A DNA stretch of 64,000 nt from assembly GCF_015710575.1 (NCBI RefSeq), contig NZ_CP065373.1, forward strand, positions 5,766,001 through 5,830,000, given 5' to 3'. Origin of the DNA: Mycolicibacterium mengxianglii. Its GTDB lineage: Bacteria; Actinomycetota; Actinomycetes; Mycobacteriales; Mycobacteriaceae. Shown in pieces: positions 26,848 through 34,957 of this stretch; position 1 is the first letter of the stretch, and each line of letters begins with the position of its first letter. Below the pieces are notes generated by a model that saw only the letters and a program-made list of their open reading frames with translations, was not told where the DNA came from and did no database searches. Both the position numbers and the translations under genes were made by a program.

Positions 26848-27930
26848 ATGTGCCAGGACAGTCAGAAACCCATCACCGCCGACCACAACTCCACCTTCTT
26901 CGGGATCGACCACTACGGATTCGCCCAGGCCGGCGCGGACAACCCGCAGGATCCCGCCGACTACTACCCGCCCTATCTCCAGAGCGAGCATTTTCAAAGG
27001 TACGGCTACCACGTCGAGGAACTTCGCGGCGGATTCTACTGGGTCACGAGTGCCGGCTACGACGCCGCCTTCGTGGTGACCGAGCAAGGTGTGGTCGCCA
27101 TCGACGCCCCACCGACACTCGGTGAGAACATGCTGGCCGCTATCGAAGACGTCACCGACAAACCAGTGACCCACGTGATTTACAGCCACTGGCACGCAGA
27201 TCACATCGGTGCGGCGTCAGTGTTCGGTCCTGACGTCGAGATCATCGCCCATCGCATCACCGGGGAGCTCTTGGAGCGGTTTCCCGACCCGAAGCGACCC
27301 CTTCCGACAACACTATTCGACGACGAGTATGTCCTCGACGTGGGCGGAGTGACCCTGCAATTGTCCTATCGTGGTGAGAATCATTGCCCGGGAAATATTT
27401 TCATTTATGCACCGCAGCAGAAGGTGCTCACCGCGATAGACATCGTGAGTCCGGGTTGCGCCACCTTCATGCACTGTGACGCGTCGCAGAACATTTCCGG
27501 CTGGTATGAGGCGCAGTCGCAGATCCTCGACTATGACTTCGACTTCTTTGTCGGCGGACATCACATGCACTTCGGCACCTACGAGCAGGTGAAACTCTGC
27601 GTGGAGTACTTCGCCGACATCCTTGAAGGTGCGACCGCGGCGGTCGATCAATTCAGCCGCTCCGATGCTCTGGTCGACATTCTCACCGATGCCGGCCCGA
27701 CCCGCACCTTCGTCGGCGTCGAGAACTGGATCAACTCCATGGCGAACTACACCACCCAGCACGTCCTGGAAAAGAGGACCAGTAACGGCCAGCTCTGGTG
27801 GGAACGCCTCGCAGGTGTCACCACACAGACCAAGTACCACGCATACACCGTGCTGGAGTCGATCCGCCTGGAACGGGCCCGCCCAGACTACCGCTTGCGG
27901 GGAGAGAATCCCCCCGCCTTCCATACCTGA
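26848..27930 (+). CDS. Metallo-beta-lactamase-fold hydrolase
   Basis: 360 residues. The metal motif is YSHWHADHIG (HxHxDH), with further ligands in ENHCPGNIFIYAP and VGGHHMHFG. No signal peptide was found. C-terminal helices (about residues 250-350) extend the basic MBL fold. Such proteins hydrolyse thioesters, lactones or other esters. It starts 47 bases after the alcohol dehydrogenase stop, so co-transcription is likely. Substrate unknown. Confidence 0.88.
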   Translation: MCQDSQKPITADHNSTFFGIDHYGFAQAGADNPQDPADYYPPYLQSEHFQRYGYHVEELRGGFYWVTSAGYDAAFVVTEQGVVAIDAPPTLGENMLAAIEDVTDKPVTHVIYSHWHADHIGAASVFGPDVEIIAHRITGELLERFPDPKRPLPTTLFDDEYVLDVGGVTLQLSYRGENHCPGNIFIYAPQQKVLTAIDIVSPGCATFMHCDASQNISGWYEAQSQILDYDFDFFVGGHHMHFGTYEQVKLCVEYFADILEGATAAVDQFSRSDALVDILTDAGPTRTFVGVENWINSMANYTTQHVLEKRTSNGQLWWERLAGVTTQTKYHAYTVLESIRLERARPDYRLRGENPPAFHT

Positions 27931-28267
27931 TGCCAATCGAGTATCGACCAATCTGAACACATCGAACTCTGCAGATCACCAGGATGACAACGTGTCTCAC
28001 GTTCAGGAAAGGAGGACGATGACTGACAACCAGACGCAATGAGAGGGCCCCGGCCCGCCGCCGCGGCAATCGCGAGGGCGGGTACCGGGCTGGAACGCGA
28101 TATCGCATTCGAGGGCCCCGCTAAAGGCTTGAAAGGTCTTCGGCACGACATGGCCGAGAAGGCCTCGAGACACCCGCCCCAAACACGTGGCCACACCGGT
28201 CGAGCACCGCAGCGGATTGCAATGAAACACGCAATCGCTTGTAAGCAATGACATTGGAGATGAGAAG
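27931..28267. other. Gene-poor stretch with a 7-codon aborted ORF
   Basis: AAAGGAGG precedes an ATG at 28019 that reads only MTDNQTQ before a stop, as if a gene had been cut immediately after its start. The rest (28043-28267) holds no recognisable gene. Confidence 0.45.
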
Positions 28268-28490
28268 ATGGCACGAACAGTCCAGTTCTCCGAATACGGC
28301 AGTACCGAAGTGCTGCGTGTGGTCGATGCCCCGGTGCCGAGCCCCGGGCCCGGGCAGGTGCGGGTCGCAGTGCGGGCGGCCGGCGTCAACCCCATCGACT
28401 CGAAGATCCTGCAGGGGTTCATGCGTGAGGTGATGCCATTGGCCCTGCCCGCCGGGCTCGGGTCGGATGTGGCCGGGGTCGTCGACCACG
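28268..28490 (+). pseudogene. Truncated quinone oxidoreductase (N-terminal ~75 residues)
   Basis: RTVQFSEYGSTEVLRVVDAP, then RVAVRAAGVNPIDSKILQGF and PAGLGSDVAGVV are the opening of an MDR-type NADPH:quinone oxidoreductase. Near 28485-28495 the sequence switches to the reverse strand of the SDR copy, so the catalytic domain is gone. The preceding SD (GGAGATGAG) is intact. Confidence 0.8.
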
Positions 28491-28697
28491 GTCGAGATCG
28501 GACTGCTCCGTCACATCGGCCCGAATGAAGCTGGACTGATCGGCTCCGATGCCGGCGACGGCATCTTCAAGCGCGTCTTGACGGCGACCCACGAGGAAAA
28601 CGTAGGCACCTCCCTTCACGAGAGCGTGCGCCGCGGCGAGGCCGATCCCAGATGTCGCTCCGGTGACGAGTGCAGTCTTTCCTGTCAGATCCGACAC
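28490..28697 (-). pseudogene. Truncated SDR, copy 2
   Basis: From a GTG at 28697 the frame gives TGKTALVTGATSGIGLAAAH, then VFLVGRRQDALEDAVAGIG and IRADVTEQSDL, matching the first ~70 residues of the SDR at 18442-19185. The catalytic part is missing at the joint with the oxidoreductase fragment. The divergent TetR neighbour is kept. Confidence 0.85.
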
Positions 28698-28707
28698 GTC
28701 TTCCTCC

Positions 28708-28726
28708 AGTTTTGTACCGTTCGGTT
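28708..28726. promoter_or_regulatory. Single TetR operator unit (copy 2)
   Basis: AGTTTTGTACCGTTCGGTT, equal to one unit of the twin operators at 19195-19249; the second unit is missing. Confidence 0.65.
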
Positions 28727-28769
28727 GAGAGTCGAGTCGACGAGCGCACCGAGGGCTAGGATCGCCTGC

Positions 28770-29417
28770 ATGAGCGCAGATCACCGGAGCGCGGGAGGCC
28801 GGCCGCGGGCCTTCGACGAGGCTCGAGCGCTCGATGCTGCCATTGACGTGTTCTGGCGTCTCGGATACGAAGGCGCATCATTGACCGAACTCACGCAGGC
28901 AATGGGTATCAACAAGCCGAGCCTGTATGCCGTCTTCGGTAGCAAAGAGAAACTCTTCGTCCGTGCGCTGGAGCGTTACGGCCTTTCCTATCGAGAACAC
29001 CTCGATGCGGTGCTGGCGAAGTCCACCACCTATGAGGTCATCGAGTCATATTTGCGGTCCATTGCGGAGTCGTCGACCCAGGCAGGCGTGCCGGGATGTC
29101 TGTCCATCCAGGGTGGGCTGTCCTGTGCGCCGAAGAACGCGCACATACCGCAACTCCTTGCCGAGTATCGCCAGGGCCTGGAAGACGCGGTGGCGAAGGC
29201 GCTGGCCAAGACGACGGATGCATCGACGCATGACATCGACACTGCAGCACTGGCGGGATACGCCGTGACGATGGGACAAGGGCTGGCGGTGCACGCCGCC
29301 GCAGGAGTAGAGCAATCAAGGCTGGACGTGGTAGTCGACGTGGCATTGGCGGGACTCACGAGTCTTCTTGGTGCCCAACCGGTTACCGGCGTCAACGGCA
29401 ATCCGGGAACGAATTAG
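28770..29417 (+). CDS. TetR-family regulator, copy 2
   Basis: 215 residues from the ATG at 28770 (MSADHRSAGGRPRAFDEARA). HTH and ligand domain are nearly the same as in copy 1 (19283-19936), e.g. NKPSLYAVFGSKEKLF and PGCLSIQGGLSCAPKNAHIP. A Cys-containing loop of copy 1 (SPCVHD) is shortened here. It still faces one operator, although its SDR target is truncated, so it may now act mainly on copy 1 sites. Confidence 0.9.
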   Translation: MSADHRSAGGRPRAFDEARALDAAIDVFWRLGYEGASLTELTQAMGINKPSLYAVFGSKEKLFVRALERYGLSYREHLDAVLAKSTTYEVIESYLRSIAESSTQAGVPGCLSIQGGLSCAPKNAHIPQLLAEYRQGLEDAVAKALAKTTDASTHDIDTAALAGYAVTMGQGLAVHAAAGVEQSRLDVVVDVALAGLTSLLGAQPVTGVNGNPGTN

Positions 29418-29517
29418 CTGTCGTGACCCGGGAGGTGGTTGACAGCGTGCCTGCTTGAAATGGGGAGAACCTCCTGACGGAGTGGACGTGTCTGGCATTC
29501 ACCCGTAGGAGGTCCTC

Positions 29518-29700
29518 GTGTCCCGCGCCGACGCCCGTACCACCTGTTGGCTCGTCGCCTCATCCTCTAGCGTGTCGCCGCCGGCTGGCCACCCGCCCAT
29601 GTGGCCGAACGACTGGGGATCTCGCGGCCAACGGATCGTCTGCTCACCCACGCATGCCCGCCTGCGATCGCCTCGATCGAAACGTTGCCGCACCCCACTC
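29518..29700 (+). mobile_element. IS481-type transposase N-terminal remnant (copy 2)
   Basis: SD TAGGAGGTCCTC precedes a GTG at 29518 reading SRADART, similar to the usual start of IS481 transposases. In another frame the sequence gives GWPPAHVAERLGISRPT, the helix-turn-helix of that family. Frameshifts and truncation are evident. It lies inside the duplicated segment, so it may have helped the rearrangements. Confidence 0.5.
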
Positions 29701-29815
29701 GCCGATTAGGCAAATCGATACCTCGAGGATGACCTGACGCGAGTGTGTGTTTCGCCGGCGGAATCTCTGGGGCGCGTTGGGGCATGCCAGAACTCCAGCG
29801 GGTCGGCGGGAGCTC

Positions 29816-29863
29816 CAAGACGGACCGGTCCGTCTTGACACGAGACGAGCCGGTCCGTATGGT
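29816..29863 (+). promoter_or_regulatory. Promoter with 22-bp palindrome operator (copy 2)
   Basis: 29816-29837 is a perfect 22-base palindrome centred on GGACCGGTCC. TTGACA (29835-29840), a 17-base spacer carrying ACGAGCCGGTCCGT, and TATGGT (29858-29863) follow as in copy 1. It drives the 31-codon ORF and pirin gene. Confidence 0.8.
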
Positions 29864-29949
29864 CGTGGACTGTCGCTCGAAAATACGCGGGATCTTGACC
29901 AGCTGTTCGTTCGCTCAATATCCGGTGGCCTCGCCAAAGGAGAATCCCT

Positions 29950-30045
29950 ATGTCCAAGATCGGTCTCGATCCTCTGCTGCGTCCCATCAAACAGCTGCCG
30001 GACGGCTCCGGACTCATCGCACCGTGTAATCCCCACGCCTGCTGA
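29950..30045 (+). CDS. 31-residue ORF, copy 2
   Basis: Same 31 residues as at 20377; the three base differences are all at third codon positions. The SD AAAGGAGA and promoter are conserved. Here it is followed after 19 bases by the full-length pirin gene, so it is the first cistron of a pirin/sigma-factor operon. A regulatory leader, a small protein or a relic of an isochorismatase gene are the options. Confidence 0.5.
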   Translation: MSKIGLDPLLRPIKQLPDGSGLIAPCNPHAC

Positions 30046-30064
30046 AGAACTGAGAACAACACGC

Positions 30065-31024
30065 ATGCCAGCCATCACTGCGGACACGCTCACTTTGCCC
30101 CGCGTCCCCCTACCGAACCCAGCAACAGCCACCCAACGGCAGGTGCGATCGGTCACCACCGCCCCGGCCGGGTTCGAGGGGGACGGGTTCCCCGTGCGAC
30201 GCGCATTCGCCGGGGTATCACACACCGAGTTGGACCCCTTCATCCATATGGACCAGATGGGCGAGATCGAATGGGCCCCAGGCGAACCCACGGGAACACC
30301 GTGGCACCCTCACCGGGGCTTCGAGACCGTCACCTACATCATCGATGGCACGCTCGAGCACAGCGACTCCCATGGCGGCGGCGGAACGATCACCAACGGC
30401 GATACCCAGTGGATGACCGCCGGCGGCGGAATTCTGCACATCGAGAAGCCGCCGGAGCAATTGGTCGTCTCCGGCGGGCTTTTCCACGCTGTCCAACTGT
30501 GGGTGAACCTGCCGCGCGCCAACAAGTTCGTCGCACCCCGCTATCAAGACATCCGCGCCAAACAGGCCCGACTGCTGTCGTCAGCCGACGGCGGCGCACT
30601 CCTACGAGTCATCGCAGGAGACATCGCCGGTTACGCCGGGCCGGGGGCGACCTACACACCGATCACCGTCGTACATGCCACCGTAAGCCCCAGTGCGCGA
30701 CTGGAATTGCCGTGGCCGGCCGATTTCAACTCGCTGGCTTACGTGCTCGCGGGCAACGGCACCGTTGGGGCAGCCGCGCAACCCGTCCGAAAAGGTCAAC
30801 TCGCGGTATACGGCGCCGGGGACGCACTGACCCTTGCCGCCCAGCAGAGCCAACCCGCCGCGGAACCGAACCTGGAGGTCCTGCTGCTCGGAGGCCGGCC
30901 GATCCGAGAGCCAGTGGTTCAGTCCGGGCCCTTCGTGATGAACACCCGCGAGGAGGTCGTCCGAGCATACGAGGACTACCAGAGCGGCCGATTCGGCGTC
31001 ATCCCCGCCGGACACGATGTCTAG
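30065..31024 (+). CDS. Pirin-family protein
   Basis: 319 residues from the ATG at 30065. The N-terminal cupin shows the pirin signature: HTELDPFIHMDQMGEIEW, GTPWHPHRGFETVTYIIDG, EHSDSHGGGGTITNGDTQW with metal-binding His/Glu positions, and GGLFHAVQLWVNLP. The C-terminal cupin (residues ~180-300) follows. Pirins are iron-binding proteins with quercetinase or redox-sensing roles. Between the 31-codon ORF and the ECF sigma factor; fragments occur at 20492 and 38057. Confidence 0.92.
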   Translation: MPAITADTLTLPRVPLPNPATATQRQVRSVTTAPAGFEGDGFPVRRAFAGVSHTELDPFIHMDQMGEIEWAPGEPTGTPWHPHRGFETVTYIIDGTLEHSDSHGGGGTITNGDTQWMTAGGGILHIEKPPEQLVVSGGLFHAVQLWVNLPRANKFVAPRYQDIRAKQARLLSSADGGALLRVIAGDIAGYAGPGATYTPITVVHATVSPSARLELPWPADFNSLAYVLAGNGTVGAAAQPVRKGQLAVYGAGDALTLAAQQSQPAAEPNLEVLLLGGRPIREPVVQSGPFVMNTREEVVRAYEDYQSGRFGVIPAGHDV

Positions 31025-31036
31025 GAGACCACTGAC

Positions 31037-31645
31037 ATGAGCGCGGCCGAATCATGCGACGAGACCGACGACGAACTGGCGGCCCGTTTCGAGCGTGACG
31101 TGATCCCCCTTCTGGACACCCTCTTTGCCGCGGCAATGCGAATGACCCTGCAGCGCAACGACGCTGAAGACCTAGTGCAAGAGACCATGGTCAGAGCGTA
31201 TGCAGGATTTCGGAGCTTCCAGCAGGGAACAAATCTCACCGCGTGGCTCTTTCGCATCCAGGCCAACACGCACATCAACAATTACCGCAAGCGGATACGC
31301 CGGCCCGCGGAGGCGATCACCGACACGATCCGTGGCTGGCAGCTGACCGTCGGGGCCGAACGTTCACCGAGAGCACTGCGCTCCGCGGAAGTGGACGTCT
31401 TGGAGTCGTTGCCCGACAACGACATCAGAAGGGCCGTGGACGCATTGCCTGAGGAGTTTCGGATGGCGGTGTACTACGCCGATGTTGAGGGACTTGCCTA
31501 CGAGGAGATCCGCGACATCATGGGCACGCCGCTGGGCACCGTCGTGTCACGAATCCATCGCGGCCGATCCCGACTGCGTGTGCTGCTGGCTCACCTCGCC
31601 GCTGACCGCGGGTACCTCCGCCGTCAGCAACACGCAACGTCGTGA
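31037..31645 (+). CDS. ECF sigma factor, SigH-like, without adjacent anti-sigma gene
   Basis: 202 residues. Region 2: [40 protein letters not shown] and [20 protein letters not shown]. Region 4: [20 protein letters not shown] then [20 protein letters not shown]. The sequence is close to SigH of mycobacteria, which answers thiol stress. The usual zinc anti-sigma (RshA-like) gene is absent; the next gene is an isochorismatase 220 bases away. Twelve bases after the pirin stop, so likely co-transcribed. Confidence 0.9.
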   Translation: MSAAESCDETDDELAARFERDVIPLLDTLFAAAMRMTLQRNDAEDLVQETMVRAYAGFRSFQQGTNLTAWLFRIQANTHINNYRKRIRRPAEAITDTIRGWQLTVGAERSPRALRSAEVDVLESLPDNDIRRAVDALPEEFRMAVYYADVEGLAYEEIRDIMGTPLGTVVSRIHRGRSRLRVLLAHLAADRGYLRRQQHATS

Positions 31646-31867
31646 CCACAGATCCACCTCATCCAAGTTATTCGCAATCATGACAGGAGGCACAGTTCTG
31701 GAAACGATCTCGCCCATCGACATCGAGATCGCGTCACAAGCACGTTGGCAATCAAGCCAACCGTGTTCACTTTTCCTCGGGAACCTCAGTTCTCCGCATT
31801 CGGCAAACCCTCCCTGTAAGGCGCTTTTCTAGCGCACGTACCAAACCCAACGTGAAAAGGAATATTG

Positions 31868-32500
31868 ATGACCAGTCAAGCAATCCGCGATCCGAAGACC
31901 GACCATTTGCTCACACCGCATAATTCGGCATTCATCATTATCGACTACCAGCCGATTCAGGTCAGCTCAATTCGCTCGATCTCGCAGGACGAGCTGGTGT
32001 TCAACATCGTCAGCTGCGCCAAGGCGGCTGTCAATTATGGCCTGCCTATTGTCCATTCCACGGTCAACATCGCGACCGGCCGGAACAAGCCGCCGATTCA
32101 GCCGCTCAGGGATGTCCTTGGCGCCTACCCCACCTATGATCGCACCTCGATCAACAGCTGGGAGGACGTCGAATTCAAGAAAGCCGTTGAGGAGACCGGT
32201 CGCAAGAAGCTGATTATGACCGCGCTCTGGACGGAGGCATGTCTGACTTTCCCTGCTCTCGACGCCATCGATGAAGGTTATGAGGTCTATGTCCCCATCG
32301 ATGCGGTCGGCGGCACCTCGCGCGCGGCGCACGAAGCGGCCCTCCGCCGCGTCGAACAGGCGGGGGCCAAGCTGATCAGTCGGGTGCAGATGTATTGCGA
32401 GCTCCAGCGCGACTGGAATCGTGAAGAAACGGTGCCAGGCTTCATGGACGTGTTCGATCATTCCGACGGCTTCAACCCAGAGAAGGAATTCACAGGCTAA
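31868..32500 (+). CDS. Isochorismatase-family (YcaC-like) cysteine hydrolase, copy with atypical codon use
   Basis: 210 residues, SD AAAAGGAA. The catalytic Asp lies in FIIIDYQPIQVSSI, Lys/Trp region in NSWEDVEFKKAVEETGRKKL, nucleophile Cys in TALWTEACLTFPAL. The YcaC branch has uncertain amidase-type substrates. Compared with neighbours it uses many AT-ending codons (ATT, AAT, TAT, CCT), suggesting transfer from a lower-GC donor together with the monooxygenase behind it. Related to, but clearly different from, the gene at 41830-42477. Confidence 0.9.
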   Translation: MTSQAIRDPKTDHLLTPHNSAFIIIDYQPIQVSSIRSISQDELVFNIVSCAKAAVNYGLPIVHSTVNIATGRNKPPIQPLRDVLGAYPTYDRTSINSWEDVEFKKAVEETGRKKLIMTALWTEACLTFPALDAIDEGYEVYVPIDAVGGTSRAAHEAALRRVEQAGAKLISRVQMYCELQRDWNREETVPGFMDVFDHSDGFNPEKEFTG

Positions 32501-32532
32501 GCAGACGTGCGTCTAGGTGAAAGGAATCCAAA

Positions 32533-32829
32533 ATGAGTGAGTTGTTCATTGTCGTCGGCCTTGAGGCCAAGGAAGGCAAGGAAGACGAACTGCGCCGCGA
32601 CCTCAGCGCCCTCGTCCCGCCCTCGCGTGCAGAGGAAGGCAACCTCAGCTACGACTTGTTCGAGGACATCGGCGAGCCCGGCAAATTTGTCTTTGTCGAG
32701 CACTGGTCGAGCGAGGAGCTGCGAAACAAGCATCATACCGAAGGGCCGCACATCCAACATTTTCATGCCAACGGCGTGGCAAATGTGGAACGGACCGCAT
32801 TTGCGCGCGCGCTTCGCAGAGTTGTCTGA
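32533..32829 (+). CDS. Antibiotic biosynthesis monooxygenase (ABM) domain protein
   Basis: 98 residues. FIVVGLEAKEGKEDELRRDL, EEGNLSYDLFEDIGEPGKFV and VEHWSSEELRNKHHTEGPHI are the conserved blocks of the small dimeric ABM/YgiN-type quinol monooxygenases. It follows the isochorismatase with an SD (AAAGGAA) and shares its codon style. Likely oxidises quinol-like or aromatic intermediates; substrate unknown. Confidence 0.88.
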   Translation: MSELFIVVGLEAKEGKEDELRRDLSALVPPSRAEEGNLSYDLFEDIGEPGKFVFVEHWSSEELRNKHHTEGPHIQHFHANGVANVERTAFARALRRVV

Positions 32830-33494
32830 TCGGTTGCGAGCATCCCTGTCAATAAAGCGAAAACACGGACTGCGGTGATGACAGACACCGAACCGTGACC
32901 CAATCCCAGAGGTGGCCGTCATTGCGCGTCGATGACGGCTCTCCTCTTTTGACCGGGCAATCAGCTTGTACGGGCTGTCTCGAAATGGATTGTGGTTGAT
33001 CTGATGAGTTGAGTGCCAGTGCGGTCAGGCGGGCAGCGGCGCTCCGTTCAGGTGCGTCAGGATCTTGCTGATGCTGTGGACTGTGGCGTGGAAGGTCCGT
33101 TCGCTGCGCACTCGGGCGTGGCCGCGGCCAGTGAATCGGCGGGATCCGGGGTTGTGCTTGCCGTTTCCGCTGGAAGGCGCGTGCTTGACCTTTCCACGCC
33201 ACAGTCCGCAGTACCCCCGGACTTGGGAGGTCGACATTGCCACGATCAACATCTGGCGACGGGTCAACGAATAAGAACTGGAACGGTGACTTCGCTTCGT
33301 GGCGACACCTCGTTGCGGGCGTTAGTCGGCGATCCACTTCGAACAAAGCCTCAGTCAGGCAGCTCTTGGGACCGCGGGCCTTTTTCTCGCCTGAATCATC
33401 TCGAGAGATCGTGTCTGCCGAGTTCGAAATACGCAGTTGAACAACATCATCGGTGTTTCGCCACACGGCAGAACACCACCTAGAAGGAGTCACC
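32830..33494. other. 665-base stretch without assignable gene
   Basis: An 80-codon minus-strand frame at 33025-33267 (RGKVKHAPSSGNGKHNPGSR, then RSERTFHATVHSISKILTHL) is rich in basic residues and could be the tail of a decayed transposase, but I do not recognise the family. Nothing else was supported. Confidence 0.4.
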
Positions 33495-34217
33495 TTGACT
33501 GCACAGCCCGACGCACCTGATTTCTCCGGACTCAAGGCCCTGTACATCAACTGCACACTCAAGCGTTCTCCCGAGGTGAGCAACACACAGGGATTGGTGG
33601 ATCGCAGCATTGCACTGATGCGTAACAACGGTGTCGAGGTCGATCAGATCCGTGCCGTCGACCACGACATCGCCGTGGGCGTTCGGCCGGATATGACCCA
33701 GCACGGCTGGGAGACCGACGAATGGCCGAAACTTCTGCAGCGTGTGCTGGCGGCGGACATTCTCGTGCTCGCCGGCCCCGTTTGGCTTGGCGACAACAGT
33801 TCGGTAATGCGTCAGGTGATCGAGCGACTCTACGGTTACTCCGGAGTCCTCAATGACAAAGGCCAATACGCGTACTACGGCCGCGTCGGCGGATGCCTGC
33901 TGACTGGCAATGAAGACGGTGTCAAACACTGCGCCATGAGCATCCTGTTCAGCCTCCAGCACATTGGGTACACGGTGCCGCCTCAGGCGGACGCTGGGTG
34001 GATGGGTGCGGCAGGTCCGGGTCCGTCGTAGCTGGACGAGAACTCTGGCGGGCCAGAGAACGATTTCGTCAATCGCAACACCACATTCCTGACCTACAAC
34101 CTGATGCACATGGCGAAACTGCTCAAGAGCGCAGGAGGATTCCCGGCCTATGGAAACCAGCGCTCAGCATGGGAAGCCGGCTGCGACTTCGGGTACAACA
34201 ACCCCGAGTATCGCTAG
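33495..34217 (+). pseudogene. NADPH-dependent flavodoxin-like oxidoreductase with in-frame TAG
   Basis: TTG start at 33495, SD AGAAGGAG. The flavodoxin-like fold reads LKALYINCTLKRSPEVSNTQ, ADILVLAGPVWLGDNSSVMR and GRVGGCLLTGNEDGVKHCAM. At 34029-34031 the frame hits TAG after AGPGPS. It then continues in frame as LDENSGGPENDFVNRNTTFL to FGYNNPEYR, the expected C-terminus, with stop at 34215-34217. The TAG replaces what is probably a Tyr codon (TAC or TAT). Total 240 codons plus stop. Either a recent nonsense mutation or a truncated but stable 178-residue product. Confidence 0.8.
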
Positions 34218-34245
34218 TGCTGTCGAGCGGAGCGTCCGCAGGCAT

Positions 34246-34330
34246 CGTCAGCAGCTTTCAGTACTTGACGAACCACAGGCTCGGGCATCGCGCGCTCGCC
34301 CGGGAGCGGATCAGTTCCTTGGTTGGCCCT
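34246..34330 (-). pseudogene. Glutaminase (glsA) internal fragment
   Basis: Plus-strand bases here align with 15160-15245 inside glsA, for example ACTTGACGAACCAC against ACCTGACGAACCAC, and GAGCGG followed by GGTTGGCC in both. Only the middle of the gene survives, directly abutting the 3' end of the GNAT gene. Confidence 0.75.
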
Positions 34331-34724
34331 GTTCATTCAACGCTTCATGTAGCGCGGTGACGAGGGCGATGTCGGCGTCGGTCGGCCGACGGAACCTGCC
34401 GCCATCGGCGAGAAATTCACTGCCGTGCTTCTTCAGGTGGGCGGCAAACAGTGGGCACAGAGGAACAATGGTGAGGTTCTTGCGGTTGCTGTCGGCGAGC
34501 GCCGCGCGGAGGAGGAGACCCGCCAGTCCCCGCCCGCGGTACTCCTCGCCGACCTCGGTGTGGAAAAAGATTCGCTCCCCGTCCACCTCAAGCGAGTCGA
34601 CAAAATCAGCTCGGCCGGCGCGTGATCCGTCAGCCAGGCTCACGATGTAGGCGCTGATCGGTTGTGCTTCATCGAGACTCACCGTCACACCTGCACCGGT
34701 GTTGTCATGAAATTGCTGGGTCAT
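34311..34724 (-). CDS. GNAT-like N-acetyltransferase
   Basis: 137 residues of a compact YjdJ/DUF-type GNAT: VDSLEVDGERIFFHTEVGEE, then the acetyl-CoA loop YRGRGLAGLLLRAALADSNR and IVPLCPLFAAHLKKHGSEFL. Its last residues (GQPRN) come from the adjoining glsA fragment in another frame, so the native C-terminus is altered. The upstream 230 bases (34725-34957) hold no recognised gene. Confidence 0.8.
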   Translation of the reverse strand: MTQQFHDNTGAGVTVSLDEAQPISAYIVSLADGSRAGRADFVDSLEVDGERIFFHTEVGEEYRGRGLAGLLLRAALADSNRKNLTIVPLCPLFAAHLKKHGSEFLADGGRFRRPTDADIALVTALHEALNEQGQPRN

Positions 34725-34957
34725 CTATCCGCCTAGTCGTGAGGCTGCAAAGCCGAGGGGAACAGTTCGCCGGCGAACGCCAGCGAGGCTGATCGGTTGC
34801 GCGCCGGCCTGAATCATGCAGTCGATGGCTGTACTCACGTTCAGTCTCTTTTCGTCGTCGCTGCGACGGCCGCCAGCAGCGTAGTAGGGAGGACGAGTTG
34901 ACTCCGGATTTGCCATTGGCCCCTGTCCACCACAGCAGAGTAGTGCGAAGGGGCTGG

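Noticed and set aside
33025..33267. Transposase C-terminal fragment
   Set aside because: Basic composition is suggestive but no DDE motif, terminal repeat or target duplication could be found.
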